From the NCBI GenBank assembly GCA_002306055.1, contig DBRR01000039.1, positions 67,253-112,210 of the forward strand: a DNA stretch of 44,958 bases, written 5' to 3'. Shown here piece after piece: positions 33,279 to 41,233 of the stretch; positions within the stretch are counted from its first letter, which is position 1; each line of letters begins with the position of its first letter. The notes under the pieces were generated by a model. The model did no database searches, was not told where the DNA came from, and worked only from the letters and a program-made list of their open reading frames with translations. This DNA comes from Anaerolineaceae bacterium UBA1363 (lineage in GTDB: Bacteria; Chloroflexota; Anaerolineae; Anaerolineales; Anaerolineaceae). The position numbers and the translations under genes are program-made.

Positions 33279-34911
33279 CGCGCTTACTTTTCCCGGAACT
33301 GACTTGAGCTACAGCTGCCATCTGCGGCTTTCGGAAACTGAAAACCTGCGCCGACCCGATTTTTTACGTTCCCTGCGGAAGATTAGCAACTTCACGCGTG
33401 TCTTCGGCGGCATCACACTGCGTGCTTACCAGCAGGCAGCCGCCAACGCGATCGTAAATTCCGTGCTGCAAAACCAGGGGCTGTCGATCGTGGTCATGTT
33501 CCCGCGCCAATCCGGCAAGAACCTGATGCAGGCGCAGCTCGAGGTCTACCTGATGGCATTGCTGGCGGAAACAGGGGCAGAGATGGTGAAACTCTCGCCA
33601 ACCTACCAGCCCCAAAGCTTAAATGCCATGCGCCGCTTGGAAACCGCCCTGGAGGCGAATTTTCTGACGCGCGGTAGCTGGCACAAAAGCGCCGGCAACC
33701 ACTATCGCTTCAACAAAGCGCATCTCACCTTTCTGTCGGCTGCCCCTGGCTCCAATATCGTCGGCGCCACCGCTTCCACGCTGCTTTCGCTGGATGAGGC
33801 ACAGGATATTGAGATTGCCAAATATGATAAGCAAATCGCCCCCATGGCAGCCTCGACCAATGCCACGCGCGTCTTCTGGGGGACTGCCTGGAGCGCTCAG
33901 ACTCTTTTGGCGCGCGAACTGCGGGCTGCCAGGGAGGCAGAAGCGCGCGATGGCATCCGGCGGGTGTTTCAGGTTAACGCTGAAGAAGTAAGGCAGGAAG
34001 TCCCGGCTTACGGAATGTTTGTGGATGAGCAGATTGCGCGCATGGGGCGCAACCATCCGATGGTGCGCAGCCAGTTTTTCAGCGAGGAGATTGATTTTGC
34101 CGGCGGGTTGTTCACTGCCAGCCGGCTCGGTTTGATGCAGGGTGCGCATGCTGCGCTCGAGACCCCATTGCCGGGTAAGCGCTATGCCTTGCTGATCGAC
34201 CTGGCTGGCGAAGATGAAGCCTTGCGCCAGGGTGGAGCGAACACAGCGCTGGAAAACCCCGACCGGGATCTGACCGCGGTGACGGTGGTGGAGCTGGACT
34301 TCTCGCTGCTGGGAGAAGACCTGGTAGGGAAGCCAATTTATCGAGTGGTCAACCGACAGGTCTGGCAGGGCGAAAGGCACAGCACGCTTTACGCGCGCTT
34401 GTTGCGTCTGGCGGCGCTCTGGCAGCCGGAAAAAATCGTGGTCGATGCCAGCGGCGTGGGAGCGGGCGTGGGGTCCTTCCTGCGTGACAAGCTGGGCGAG
34501 CATGTTATCACGCTGCAGTTTACCCGACAGTTGAAATCTCGCCTGGGGTGGGGATTCCTGGCGGTGGTGGATACTGGTCGGTTCCAGGATTTTTCTCCGC
34601 GCAGCGATCCCGATCAGTGGAGCGTAAATCCACTTTTGGCACGCATGGCAGCAGAACAAGACCGCCTTCAAGCGCTTTTCTGCCGCCAACTGGCAGGTCT
34701 GCAGGCAGAAGTCAGCCCCGGTCCTGAGCGGTTGTTGCGATGGAGCGTGCCGGAGGGGGCGCGCGATCCTGAAGGTGGCTTGCTGCACGATGACCTGGTG
34801 CTTTCGGCGGCAATGTGCGCGGTTCTGGACGAGCAAAGCTGGCATCTGTCATCGCAGTCCGTGTTGATCCCTGCCAGTGACCCGATTTTGGAGATGGATG
34901 GAGGTTTTTAA
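33259..34911 (+). CDS. Phage terminase large subunit (DNA packaging motor)
   Basis: 550 aa. ATPase half: Walker A-like MFPRQSGKN (80-88) and Walker B LLSLDEAQDI (Asp179-Glu180) followed by a WGTAWSAQT coupling motif. Nuclease half (RNase H fold): LLIDLAGED (Asp314), IVVDASGVGAGVG (Asp396) and a late LHDDLVLSAA. All acidic positions expected for headful or cos cleavage are kept, so the enzyme should be active. The start is GTG at 33259 or GTG at 33271; AGGAGG at 33241-33246 serves either. It overlaps the previous gene and shares one base with the next. Confidence 0.92.
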   Translation: MRSAVIDALTFPGTDLSYSCHLRLSETENLRRPDFLRSLRKISNFTRVFGGITLRAYQQAAANAIVNSVLQNQGLSIVVMFPRQSGKNLMQAQLEVYLMALLAETGAEMVKLSPTYQPQSLNAMRRLETALEANFLTRGSWHKSAGNHYRFNKAHLTFLSAAPGSNIVGATASTLLSLDEAQDIEIAKYDKQIAPMAASTNATRVFWGTAWSAQTLLARELRAAREAEARDGIRRVFQVNAEEVRQEVPAYGMFVDEQIARMGRNHPMVRSQFFSEEIDFAGGLFTASRLGLMQGAHAALETPLPGKRYALLIDLAGEDEALRQGGANTALENPDRDLTAVTVVELDFSLLGEDLVGKPIYRVVNRQVWQGERHSTLYARLLRLAALWQPEKIVVDASGVGAGVGSFLRDKLGEHVITLQFTRQLKSRLGWGFLAVVDTGRFQDFSPRSDPDQWSVNPLLARMAAEQDRLQALFCRQLAGLQAEVSPGPERLLRWSVPEGARDPEGGLLHDDLVLSAAMCAVLDEQSWHLSSQSVLIPASDPILEMDGGF

Positions 34912-35705
34912 TGAGTTATTTTGTGCGTAATCAGCAATTTGCCTTTGGGATTGACCTGTCGCGCTATAACGCCAGCGCGGATCTGACTCAAACGCCTGAT
35001 TTTGATCAGATTGCTGCCCACAACCCCGCGGTGAATTTCATCGCGATTCGAGCCGGCGTCTCGTGGGGGTATCGCGATCCGATGTTCAAGCCCTTTTTCC
35101 AAGGGGCTCAGGCTATCGGTGCCTGCGTGTTGCCCTACCATGTGCTTTATCCCGGAGAGCCAGCCCTGAAGCAGGTAGACAGTTTTCTGAAAATCCTGGA
35201 GGGGATCAACCTGGACGAGGTAAGACTGGTGCTCGACGTGGAGTTGGAGCACGGGCAAACCAGGACGGTGATCACCAACACCCTGCTCACCAGCCTCGAA
35301 TTACTTGAGCAGGAAACCGGCCGCATGCCGATTGTCTACTCGCGGGCGATGTGGGTGGATGCCAACCTGCGCGTGGCAGACTTGCCGCGCCTGGATTGGT
35401 GGCTGGCGCAGTATTATTATCGGCGTCCTTTTCCCCAGTACACGCCCGAGTATCCCTGCCCACCGCGTCTGCCTAAAGGTGTCGACCATTGGCTGATCCA
35501 CCAGACCTCCGAACGGGGTCCGGCGATCGGCGGAGTGGGCAACTACATGGATTATGACCGCTGGAATGGCACGCCCGCCGACGTGCTGGCGTATTTTGGG
35601 CGAACTGACGCTGCCAGGGTGATCTGCCCGCTGGATGGAGACGTTTGCCCGGTGAGGGAAAAATGTGCTGCTGAAAGCATGCTGTGCCAGGCGGTGGAAG
35701 CATGA
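34911..35705 (+). CDS. GH25 muramidase (phage lysozyme-like)
   Basis: 264-aa peptidoglycan hydrolase candidate. FGIDLSRYN (Asp15) and the catalytic LDVELEHG (Asp109-x-Glu111), with AIRAGVSWGYRDPMF, YHVLYPG and LDWWLAQYY, match the GH25 barrel. No signal peptide, so export would depend on a holin, or the enzyme acts inside the particle. It sits unusually between terminase and portal. A Cys-rich C-terminus (CPLDGDVCPVREKC...MLC, about 235-262) is not typical. GGAGG precedes ATG; ATGA overlaps on both sides. Confidence 0.85.
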   Translation: MSYFVRNQQFAFGIDLSRYNASADLTQTPDFDQIAAHNPAVNFIAIRAGVSWGYRDPMFKPFFQGAQAIGACVLPYHVLYPGEPALKQVDSFLKILEGINLDEVRLVLDVELEHGQTRTVITNTLLTSLELLEQETGRMPIVYSRAMWVDANLRVADLPRLDWWLAQYYYRRPFPQYTPEYPCPPRLPKGVDHWLIHQTSERGPAIGGVGNYMDYDRWNGTPADVLAYFGRTDAARVICPLDGDVCPVREKCAAESMLCQAVEA

Positions 35706-37015
35706 GCAGCCTTGGTAACCAGATCCGGCAATTCTTGGGGCTTCAGCCTCAAAGTGACCAGCACCACGGACGGCTTAGCCTGGAAGAATCGGATAACAGC
35801 CTGCTGGTTGGTGCCTGGCAGGCAGGGGAAAGCCAACGCGACCGCCTGACTTACGATCGGCAGGAAGTGCTGGCAGACTGCATGGATGCCTGGCGCTTCA
35901 ACCCCCTGGCGCGGCGCATCACCGAACTTACCACGACCTATGTCACAGGGGGTGGATTCGTGGTGAGCAGCCCACATGCGGAGACGCAGGCATTCCTGGA
36001 GCGGTTTTGGAACCACCGCCTGAACCACCTCAGCCTGCGCACCGGCGAGCTTTCGGATGAATTGGTACTGAGCGGCAACTTGTTCCTGCTCCTTTCAACC
36101 GATGCTTCCGGCATGAGCTACTTGCGGGTCATCCCCAGCGCGGATATCGTCAGGATCGAATCAAGCGAGGCGGACGTTGAACAGGAACTTTTCTACGTGA
36201 GCAAATCCGGTTTGACAGGGGCTGAGAGGGTCTTTCCAGCTTATCAGCCCGGCAGAGACAGACCCGAAGAGGGTGGGGGTTTTGCCCCGGTCATGCTGCA
36301 CTACGCCGTCAACCGGCCGGTTGGGTCTCAATGGGGTGAGAGCGATCTGGCGCCGATCCTGAAGTGGCTTTCGCGTTACAGCGCCTGGCTGGAGGACCGG
36401 GTGCGCTTGAACCGCTTTCGCAACGCCTTCGTGTACGTGGTGAAAGCGAGGTTTGCCAATGAAACAGCGCGTTCAAACCGACAAGCGCAGCTGGCAGCCC
36501 ATCCGCCGGCGCCGGGTTCGGTGTTGGTGACGGACGAGAATGAAGAATGGTCGGTTATCGCGCCCAAGCTGGAGGCGCTGGATGCTTCGAGCGATGGTCT
36601 GGCAATCAAGAAGATGATTGCGGCGGGCGTGGGGCTGCCGCTGCACTTCCTGGCTGAGCCGGAATCTTCGACAAAAACCACGGCTGAGGCATCCGGCAAT
36701 CCGAGTTATCGCCGGTTTGCGGAGCGGCAGCGGGCAATGTGCTGGATCTTGCAGGATCTGCTGCGCGTAGTCGTTGAAAGGCGCGCTTACTTTGACTTGA
36801 GCGTGGACCCCACTGCCCGGATTACCGTCTCTGGCGGCGATATCTCAGCGCGGGATAATACCGAATTGGCAGATGCCGGGCAGAAGGCATTGGCGATCGC
36901 CTCAGGACTGCATGAAAAGGGCTTGATCAGTTCAGAGGAACTGCTGCGCCTGGTTTATCGCTTTATGGGTGAGCAGTTACCGACAATGGATGTGAGTCAA
37001 AGCGAAGAGGAATAA
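35702..37015 (+). CDS. Phage portal protein
   Basis: 437-aa predicted portal, the dodecameric ring through which DNA enters the head. Pattern: DAWRFNPLARRITELTTTYV near the start, a strand-rich wing (VTGGGFVVSS), ELVLSGNLFLLL, SYLRVIPSADIVRIE, then SDLAPILKWLSRYSAWLEDR stem helix and IKKMIAAGVGLPLHFL and LISSEELLRLVYRFMGEQLP at the end. These match the SPP1/HK97-type portal order. ATG at 35702 overlaps the preceding stop (ATGA). Length is normal. Confidence 0.88.
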   Translation: MSSLGNQIRQFLGLQPQSDQHHGRLSLEESDNSLLVGAWQAGESQRDRLTYDRQEVLADCMDAWRFNPLARRITELTTTYVTGGGFVVSSPHAETQAFLERFWNHRLNHLSLRTGELSDELVLSGNLFLLLSTDASGMSYLRVIPSADIVRIESSEADVEQELFYVSKSGLTGAERVFPAYQPGRDRPEEGGGFAPVMLHYAVNRPVGSQWGESDLAPILKWLSRYSAWLEDRVRLNRFRNAFVYVVKARFANETARSNRQAQLAAHPPAPGSVLVTDENEEWSVIAPKLEALDASSDGLAIKKMIAAGVGLPLHFLAEPESSTKTTAEASGNPSYRRFAERQRAMCWILQDLLRVVVERRAYFDLSVDPTARITVSGGDISARDNTELADAGQKALAIASGLHEKGLISSEELLRLVYRFMGEQLPTMDVSQSEEE

Positions 37016-37081
37016 GGAAAGATGCGGTTTTTGCGTGGGGCAAAAGACCCTTTCTGAAATGGGAAAAAAGAAAGGAGACGA

Positions 37082-39028
37082 ATGGGTGAATTCAGAGAGC
37101 ACTTAAATCTGGAGGTAAACCCTGTCAGTAGTGACCGATTTGAGATCCTGGCGATCACCGCTGGGGTGGCAAACGGATGGGAATTCCCGGCGGAAGTGCT
37201 GCGCGAGTCACTGGCGCTGTGGGAAGGTGTGAATTGTTTTGTGGATCACAGCCTGAGTGCCCGCTCGGTGCGCGATATCGCCGGGGTACTGCGGGAGACC
37301 CGTTGGGACGAAGCTGCCTGCGGTGTGCGGGCTGAACTGACCGCTTTTGGTCCGTCAGCGAAGGTTCTTGCCGAAATTGGCAGGCAAGTACTGGAGGTAA
37401 GCGACGAACCTGCGGTGAGAGTGGGCTTCTCGGCGGATGTTTTGTTCAAGGGCAAAGCCGGCAAGGTGGAGAAGATCCTCAAGATCTACTCCGTCGACTT
37501 GGTCTACAACCCGGCACGCGGAGGAATCTTTTTGCGCGCGCTCAATCAACTTGGAATCGAACCGTTACAAATTGGAGGAAAAAGGATGGAAGCAAATCAG
37601 AATAACGATTTTTCGGGGCTGCAGGCAGAAACACCCCCTGCTCAACCCCCTTCAACCACCCGCGAGCTGCAGGAGCAGCTTTCGGAGATGCGAGCGATGC
37701 GCTCTGAAATGAGCGCTTACCTGCTGGAAAGTTTCCTGGCGAACACGCGCCTTCCCATCGGCATGCAGCAACGCATCCGCAGCCAGTTCCAGGACCGTAC
37801 TTTTGCGCCTGCCGAACTCAAAGCTGCTCTGCGCGAGGCTCACACCACGCTGGGGGAATACGACGGCGCCAGGATTGTGCAAGGTCCAGCCCGCATTGAA
37901 GGGATGGTCGAGCCCGGCGAGCGGCTGCAGGCAGCTGTGGATGATATGTTTGGCGCGCCGCGGGAAAAGCAGATGGTTTCAGCTTCTGTGCCGCGTCTCT
38001 CAGGCATCCGTGAGCTCTATCTCAACACCACCGGCGACTACGACTTGCATGGTGGATACTTTCCTGAGCGCGCCCAACTGGCGACAACTGGCGACTTCAC
38101 CGGCCTGGTCAAGAACAGCCTCAACAAGCTCGTCACCAACACCTGGGAGGAACTCGGCAAAGCCGGCTATGACTGGTGGAAAGATGTCACCGTGCAGGAG
38201 CACTTCAATAGCCTGCATGAAATCACCGGGACCCTCGTCGGCACGGTTGGCGACCTGCCAAGTATCGCAGAAGGCGGAGCATATCCGGAATTAGCAGTCG
38301 GGGATTCACCTGAAACAGCCAGTTTTGTCAAATATGGCGGATACATTCCGCTCACACTCGAGCTGATAGACCGGGATGAAACCCGTAAACTGCGTTCCTA
38401 CGCCCGCGAACTCGCATCCGCAGGTATGCGTAAAATCTCCAGGCTGGTGGCAGAGATCTTTACCATTAATGGTGGGACGGGTCCTTACCTGGCGGACGGA
38501 AGCGCATTGTTCAATGCCACCGCCGTCACGACCTCGGGCGGGCATGGCAACCTTGACACCCTGGCGCTCAACCACACCAACTGGGACGTGGTGAGCGGCA
38601 AGGTATACATGCAGCCGATGCTGATCAAGGACGTCACCACTTTTTACGGCAAGGGTCCACGCATGGCGGTCAACCCCAAGTTCATCCTGGTTGGGCGTTC
38701 GCAGCAAAAAGCAGCGATGGAAATCTGCACCGGTTCGCTGGTGCGTGAACCTGACTACGTCTACGACAACGTCCTCAAGGGCAGTGCCGTACCACTGGTT
38801 GTGCCGGAGTGGACAGATGCCAACGACTGGGCTGCAGCCTGCGATCCGCGCGTCGCGCCCGCGATCTTTGTGGGGGAACGCTTTGGGCTGGCACCAGAAA
38901 TCTTTATTGCCGGCGATGAACTATCTCCGGCAGTTTTCAGCAACGATGAACATCGGCTGAAGGTACGCCATTACCTGGCTGTGTGGGTTAATGACTTCCG
39001 CCCTCTGTTCAAGTGCAACGTTGCTTAG
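37082..39028 (+). CDS. Prohead protease-major capsid protein fusion
   Basis: 648 aa in one frame. Residues 1-165 resemble the herpes/HK97-type prohead protease (NCFVDHS with His59-like residue, VRVGFSAD with the nucleophile Ser). About 170-280 are a helical scaffold-like linker (RELQEQLSEMRAMRSEMSAY). About 290-648 are an HK97-fold capsid resembling Mu gpT/HK97-like heads (RLSGIRELYLNTTGDYDLHG, GGYIPLTLELIDRDETRKL, RVAPAIFVGERFGL, ending RHYLAVWVNDFRPLF). AAAGGAG precedes ATG. A second in-frame start at 37586, with GGAGG 7 nt upstream, falls exactly at the protease/scaffold border. Confidence 0.88.
   Translation: MGEFREHLNLEVNPVSSDRFEILAITAGVANGWEFPAEVLRESLALWEGVNCFVDHSLSARSVRDIAGVLRETRWDEAACGVRAELTAFGPSAKVLAEIGRQVLEVSDEPAVRVGFSADVLFKGKAGKVEKILKIYSVDLVYNPARGGIFLRALNQLGIEPLQIGGKRMEANQNNDFSGLQAETPPAQPPSTTRELQEQLSEMRAMRSEMSAYLLESFLANTRLPIGMQQRIRSQFQDRTFAPAELKAALREAHTTLGEYDGARIVQGPARIEGMVEPGERLQAAVDDMFGAPREKQMVSASVPRLSGIRELYLNTTGDYDLHGGYFPERAQLATTGDFTGLVKNSLNKLVTNTWEELGKAGYDWWKDVTVQEHFNSLHEITGTLVGTVGDLPSIAEGGAYPELAVGDSPETASFVKYGGYIPLTLELIDRDETRKLRSYARELASAGMRKISRLVAEIFTINGGTGPYLADGSALFNATAVTTSGGHGNLDTLALNHTNWDVVSGKVYMQPMLIKDVTTFYGKGPRMAVNPKFILVGRSQQKAAMEICTGSLVREPDYVYDNVLKGSAVPLVVPEWTDANDWAAACDPRVAPAIFVGERFGLAPEIFIAGDELSPAVFSNDEHRLKVRHYLAVWVNDFRPLFKCNVA
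37574..37588 (+). promoter_or_regulatory. Internal ribosome-binding site and start for capsid alone
   Basis: GGAGG (37574-37578) then seven bases and ATG (37586-37588), in frame at codon 169 of the fusion gene. It would yield a ~480-aa scaffold-capsid product lacking the protease. Nested products of this kind are known in lambda C/Nu3. Confidence 0.65.
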
Positions 39029-39046
39029 GTTCGAAAGGAGAATCGC

Positions 39047-39238
39047 ATGGATAAATGGAAGACACTCTTAAGTTCACGCAAGTTTTGGGCGACCCTGGTG
39101 GGGCTGGTTTTCATGATCATCAAAGCCGTGAAGCCTGATTTCCCGCTGGATGGGGATCAACTGGCTGGCATCCTGGCGCTGTTGGTCAGCTACATCCTGG
39201 GCACTGCCCTGGAAGACGGCTTGAGCGCCAACAAGTAA
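39047..39238 (+). CDS. Holin-like small membrane protein
   Basis: 63 aa. Short charged N-terminus (MDKWKTLLSSRKFWA), helix 1 about 15-27 (TLVGLVFMIIKAV) and helix 2 about 38-54 (LAGILALLVSYILGTAL), charged C-terminus. Size, topology and partnership with the GH25 enzyme suggest a holin. AAAGGAG lies 6 nt upstream. It is followed by a stable RNA hairpin. Confidence 0.7.
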   Translation: MDKWKTLLSSRKFWATLVGLVFMIIKAVKPDFPLDGDQLAGILALLVSYILGTALEDGLSANK

Positions 39239-39250
39239 GCAATCGTTAAC

Positions 39251-39281
39251 TGCCCCGCATGGATTCCTTCCATGCGGGGCA
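39251..39281 (+). other. Stable hairpin between holin-like gene and next gene
   Basis: TGCCCCGCATGGA (39251-39263) and TCCATGCGGGGCA (39269-39281), perfect 13-bp arms with a 5-nt loop. No T-run follows, so it is more likely an mRNA processing or stability element than a terminator. The GGAGG of the next gene begins 5 nt later. Confidence 0.7.
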
Positions 39282-39294
39282 ACCTGGAGGAATG

Positions 39295-39483
39295 ATGCGA
39301 GAGGATATTTTGAAACAAGTGGTTGAAGACCTGGTCGGTCCCGGAGCGCTGGCGTATGCCTTGCATGCGGATGGCAGCCTGACCATCGTGGACGCCCGTG
39401 GCTGGAAGCGCAGATTCACACCCGCGGATTATCACGCGTTACATCAGAAGCACACAAAAACCCCAAAAAGGAGCACAGAATGA
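39295..39483 (+). CDS. Small protein, phage operon, unknown
   Basis: 62 aa, mixed: helix (EDILKQVVEDLVGPGALAYA) then strands (SLTIVDARGWKRRF). Start ATG at 39295 (4 nt after GGAGG) or the adjoining ATG at 39292. Stop overlaps the ATG of the next gene. No family recognised; position between holin-like and connector genes. Confidence 0.6.
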   Translation: MREDILKQVVEDLVGPGALAYALHADGSLTIVDARGWKRRFTPADYHALHQKHTKTPKRSTE

Positions 39484-39905
39484 TCACGCTGAGCAGTATT
39501 ACCGACCGCCTTGGCAGTCAATTTCTGGATCCGCATGCCCTGGCAGCTCCGCTGGAGACCCGCGAAGAGGCTGTGCGGTTAGCATTGGAAGAAATCAACC
39601 TGAGCCTGAACCACGCTTACAGCATTGCTGAATTGGATGGCGAGATCACTGGCGACTTGCCCGAAACCTGGTTGCCCGCGCTTTTTAGCGGCGCGGCAGC
39701 CATCCTGATCAGCACGGTGCTGCATTACGATCTGAGCAGCCATACCAACCTCCCGTCTGACCGCGCACAACTTCAGCTTTGGGCGGAGCACCTCAAACGC
39801 CAGTTCGATTTGCAGATGGACAGGCTGCGTTTGCAGGAGCTGCAAAACGCGCAGAGTTCAGCGCATCTTCAATGGGAATGGCAGGAAAACGGGAGTTGGC
39901 GGTGA
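39480..39905 (+). CDS. Putative head-tail connector (head completion) protein
   Basis: 141 aa, mainly helical: ITDRLGSQFLDPHALAAPL, REEAVRLALEEINLSLNHAY, PALFSGAAAILISTVL, LWAEHLKRQFDLQMDRLRLQ. Size, helix content and place after the capsid gene match gp6/gp15-type adaptors; no motif proves it. ATGA overlap upstream and GTGA overlap downstream. Confidence 0.55.
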   Translation: MITLSSITDRLGSQFLDPHALAAPLETREEAVRLALEEINLSLNHAYSIAELDGEITGDLPETWLPALFSGAAAILISTVLHYDLSSHTNLPSDRAQLQLWAEHLKRQFDLQMDRLRLQELQNAQSSAHLQWEWQENGSWR

Positions 39906-41233
39906 AAATTCCGTTGTCGTTAGGCTTTTTAAGCAATACATCAGGCCTGACTTGGTTCGAGCTCCAGGGAGCAGGTATGCTGCCGGCAATGCTTGGCTGT
40001 GAATGGGAAATGCAAACAAGCTCTGGTGAAAGGGTCGCAGAGAAAGCCATCGTCAGCCTCAGGGGGTCACTGCAGGAACTGAAAGCGGTGACCGAAGGGT
40101 TCGAATCCCTGCGGTCAGGTGCCAAACGAAGGCAGGACCTCTGTTTGCGGGTTTGGAGCGAGACTCGCGATTGTTTTCTTTATTCACCCCTGCACCGGTT
40201 TGATTGGCAGTTTCTGCCAGCTCATCTCCTCTCAACAGAAGGCGGAAGCTTCAGGCTGGAACTGAACTGGGAACGCGACAATGTGTTCTATGGTGATGAA
40301 GTTGCCTTGCCGCTCTCCAATTCCTCTGGTTCGGGCGTGACGAATGGATTGACGCTTTTCAACCATGATGATCCTTCCCTCGGGCACGACAACTGGTTTG
40401 AGGTCAACCTGCAGGCGATCGGGAACCTCAGCCAGATTCCGCTGCGTCTGGAGCTGAAAAACACAACCAGTGGAGAGCCGCTGGCAGACTTCTGGCTGGG
40501 GAGCATGTGCTTGCCCGGGAGCGGCAATCTCCCCAACCTGGTCTTCGAAGCGGAAAGCGGCGTCGGAGGGACTGTGTTGACGGATGCCAGTGCCTCATCA
40601 GGTAAGTACAGCCGCTACGACTGGAACGGCAGCGGTTGGCACAGCCTGGCAAGCTGGACGATTTCCGCCCTGGATGTGACCCGATTACAGGGGATAGGAT
40701 TGCTGCCGCTGCTGCGCTTATTTGGCGCACCTACCGAAGCCAACTTCAAACTGCGCTGGCAGCTGCGCGTGGACGGGATGCCAGTCTGGGTTGGACCTTC
40801 CAGCGACCTGGAATTGGGGCAGACCAGCTTGCGCATGGAACCGCTGTTGATACCCTGGGGTGATCTGCCTTTACGCAGTTTCGCCATGGCACAACAACTT
40901 GTGCTGGAAGCTTTCCATGTTGGTACCGGGGCGCATCGACTGCAATTGGATGATTTTCTTTTGCTGCCACAGCAGACTTTTGCGGCTTATCACGCTATTG
41001 GCAGCCTGAAGCAAAACGCCAGTTTATTCGATGATCAGATGCGGCAGTCGGTGTGGTCCGAAAGCGGAGGGCTGGAATTGACGACACATTTGCGTGTGGG
41101 AAATGGTCATCACCTGCAGCCCGGCAGCCTGCAGCGGTTTTATTGTTTTCAACGCGAGGCAAATGGGGCTGCGCCAATTGCCCGAACCCTCTTGGTCAGG
41201 GCTTGGTATCGACCGGGATGGAGGTTGTTGTGA
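39902..41233 (+). CDS. Large phage-operon protein, beta-rich, unknown
   Basis: 443 aa. Start is GTG at 39902, overlapping the previous stop (GTGA). Predominantly strands, with two sandwich-like parts: about 1-135 (LSLGFLSNTSGLTWFELQGA, then LRGSLQELKAVTEGFE) and about 140-443, rich in Trp/Gly with patterns like NWFEVNLQAIGNLSQIPLRL and VFEAESGVGG. It looks like a structural or receptor-binding protein rather than an enzyme. No tape-measure or tail-tube gene precedes it, so it may be a short-tail, portal-plug or surface protein. No family recognised. Confidence 0.6.
   Translation: MKIPLSLGFLSNTSGLTWFELQGAGMLPAMLGCEWEMQTSSGERVAEKAIVSLRGSLQELKAVTEGFESLRSGAKRRQDLCLRVWSETRDCFLYSPLHRFDWQFLPAHLLSTEGGSFRLELNWERDNVFYGDEVALPLSNSSGSGVTNGLTLFNHDDPSLGHDNWFEVNLQAIGNLSQIPLRLELKNTTSGEPLADFWLGSMCLPGSGNLPNLVFEAESGVGGTVLTDASASSGKYSRYDWNGSGWHSLASWTISALDVTRLQGIGLLPLLRLFGAPTEANFKLRWQLRVDGMPVWVGPSSDLELGQTSLRMEPLLIPWGDLPLRSFAMAQQLVLEAFHVGTGAHRLQLDDFLLLPQQTFAAYHAIGSLKQNASLFDDQMRQSVWSESGGLELTTHLRVGNGHHLQPGSLQRFYCFQREANGAAPIARTLLVRAWYRPGWRLL

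Noticed and set aside
33619..34845. Long minus-strand open frame (about 408 codons) inside the large terminase gene
   Set aside because: Fully antisense to a gene with clear terminase motifs. No Shine-Dalgarno, and the composition (many Arg/His/Gln) is that of a mirrored GC-rich frame.
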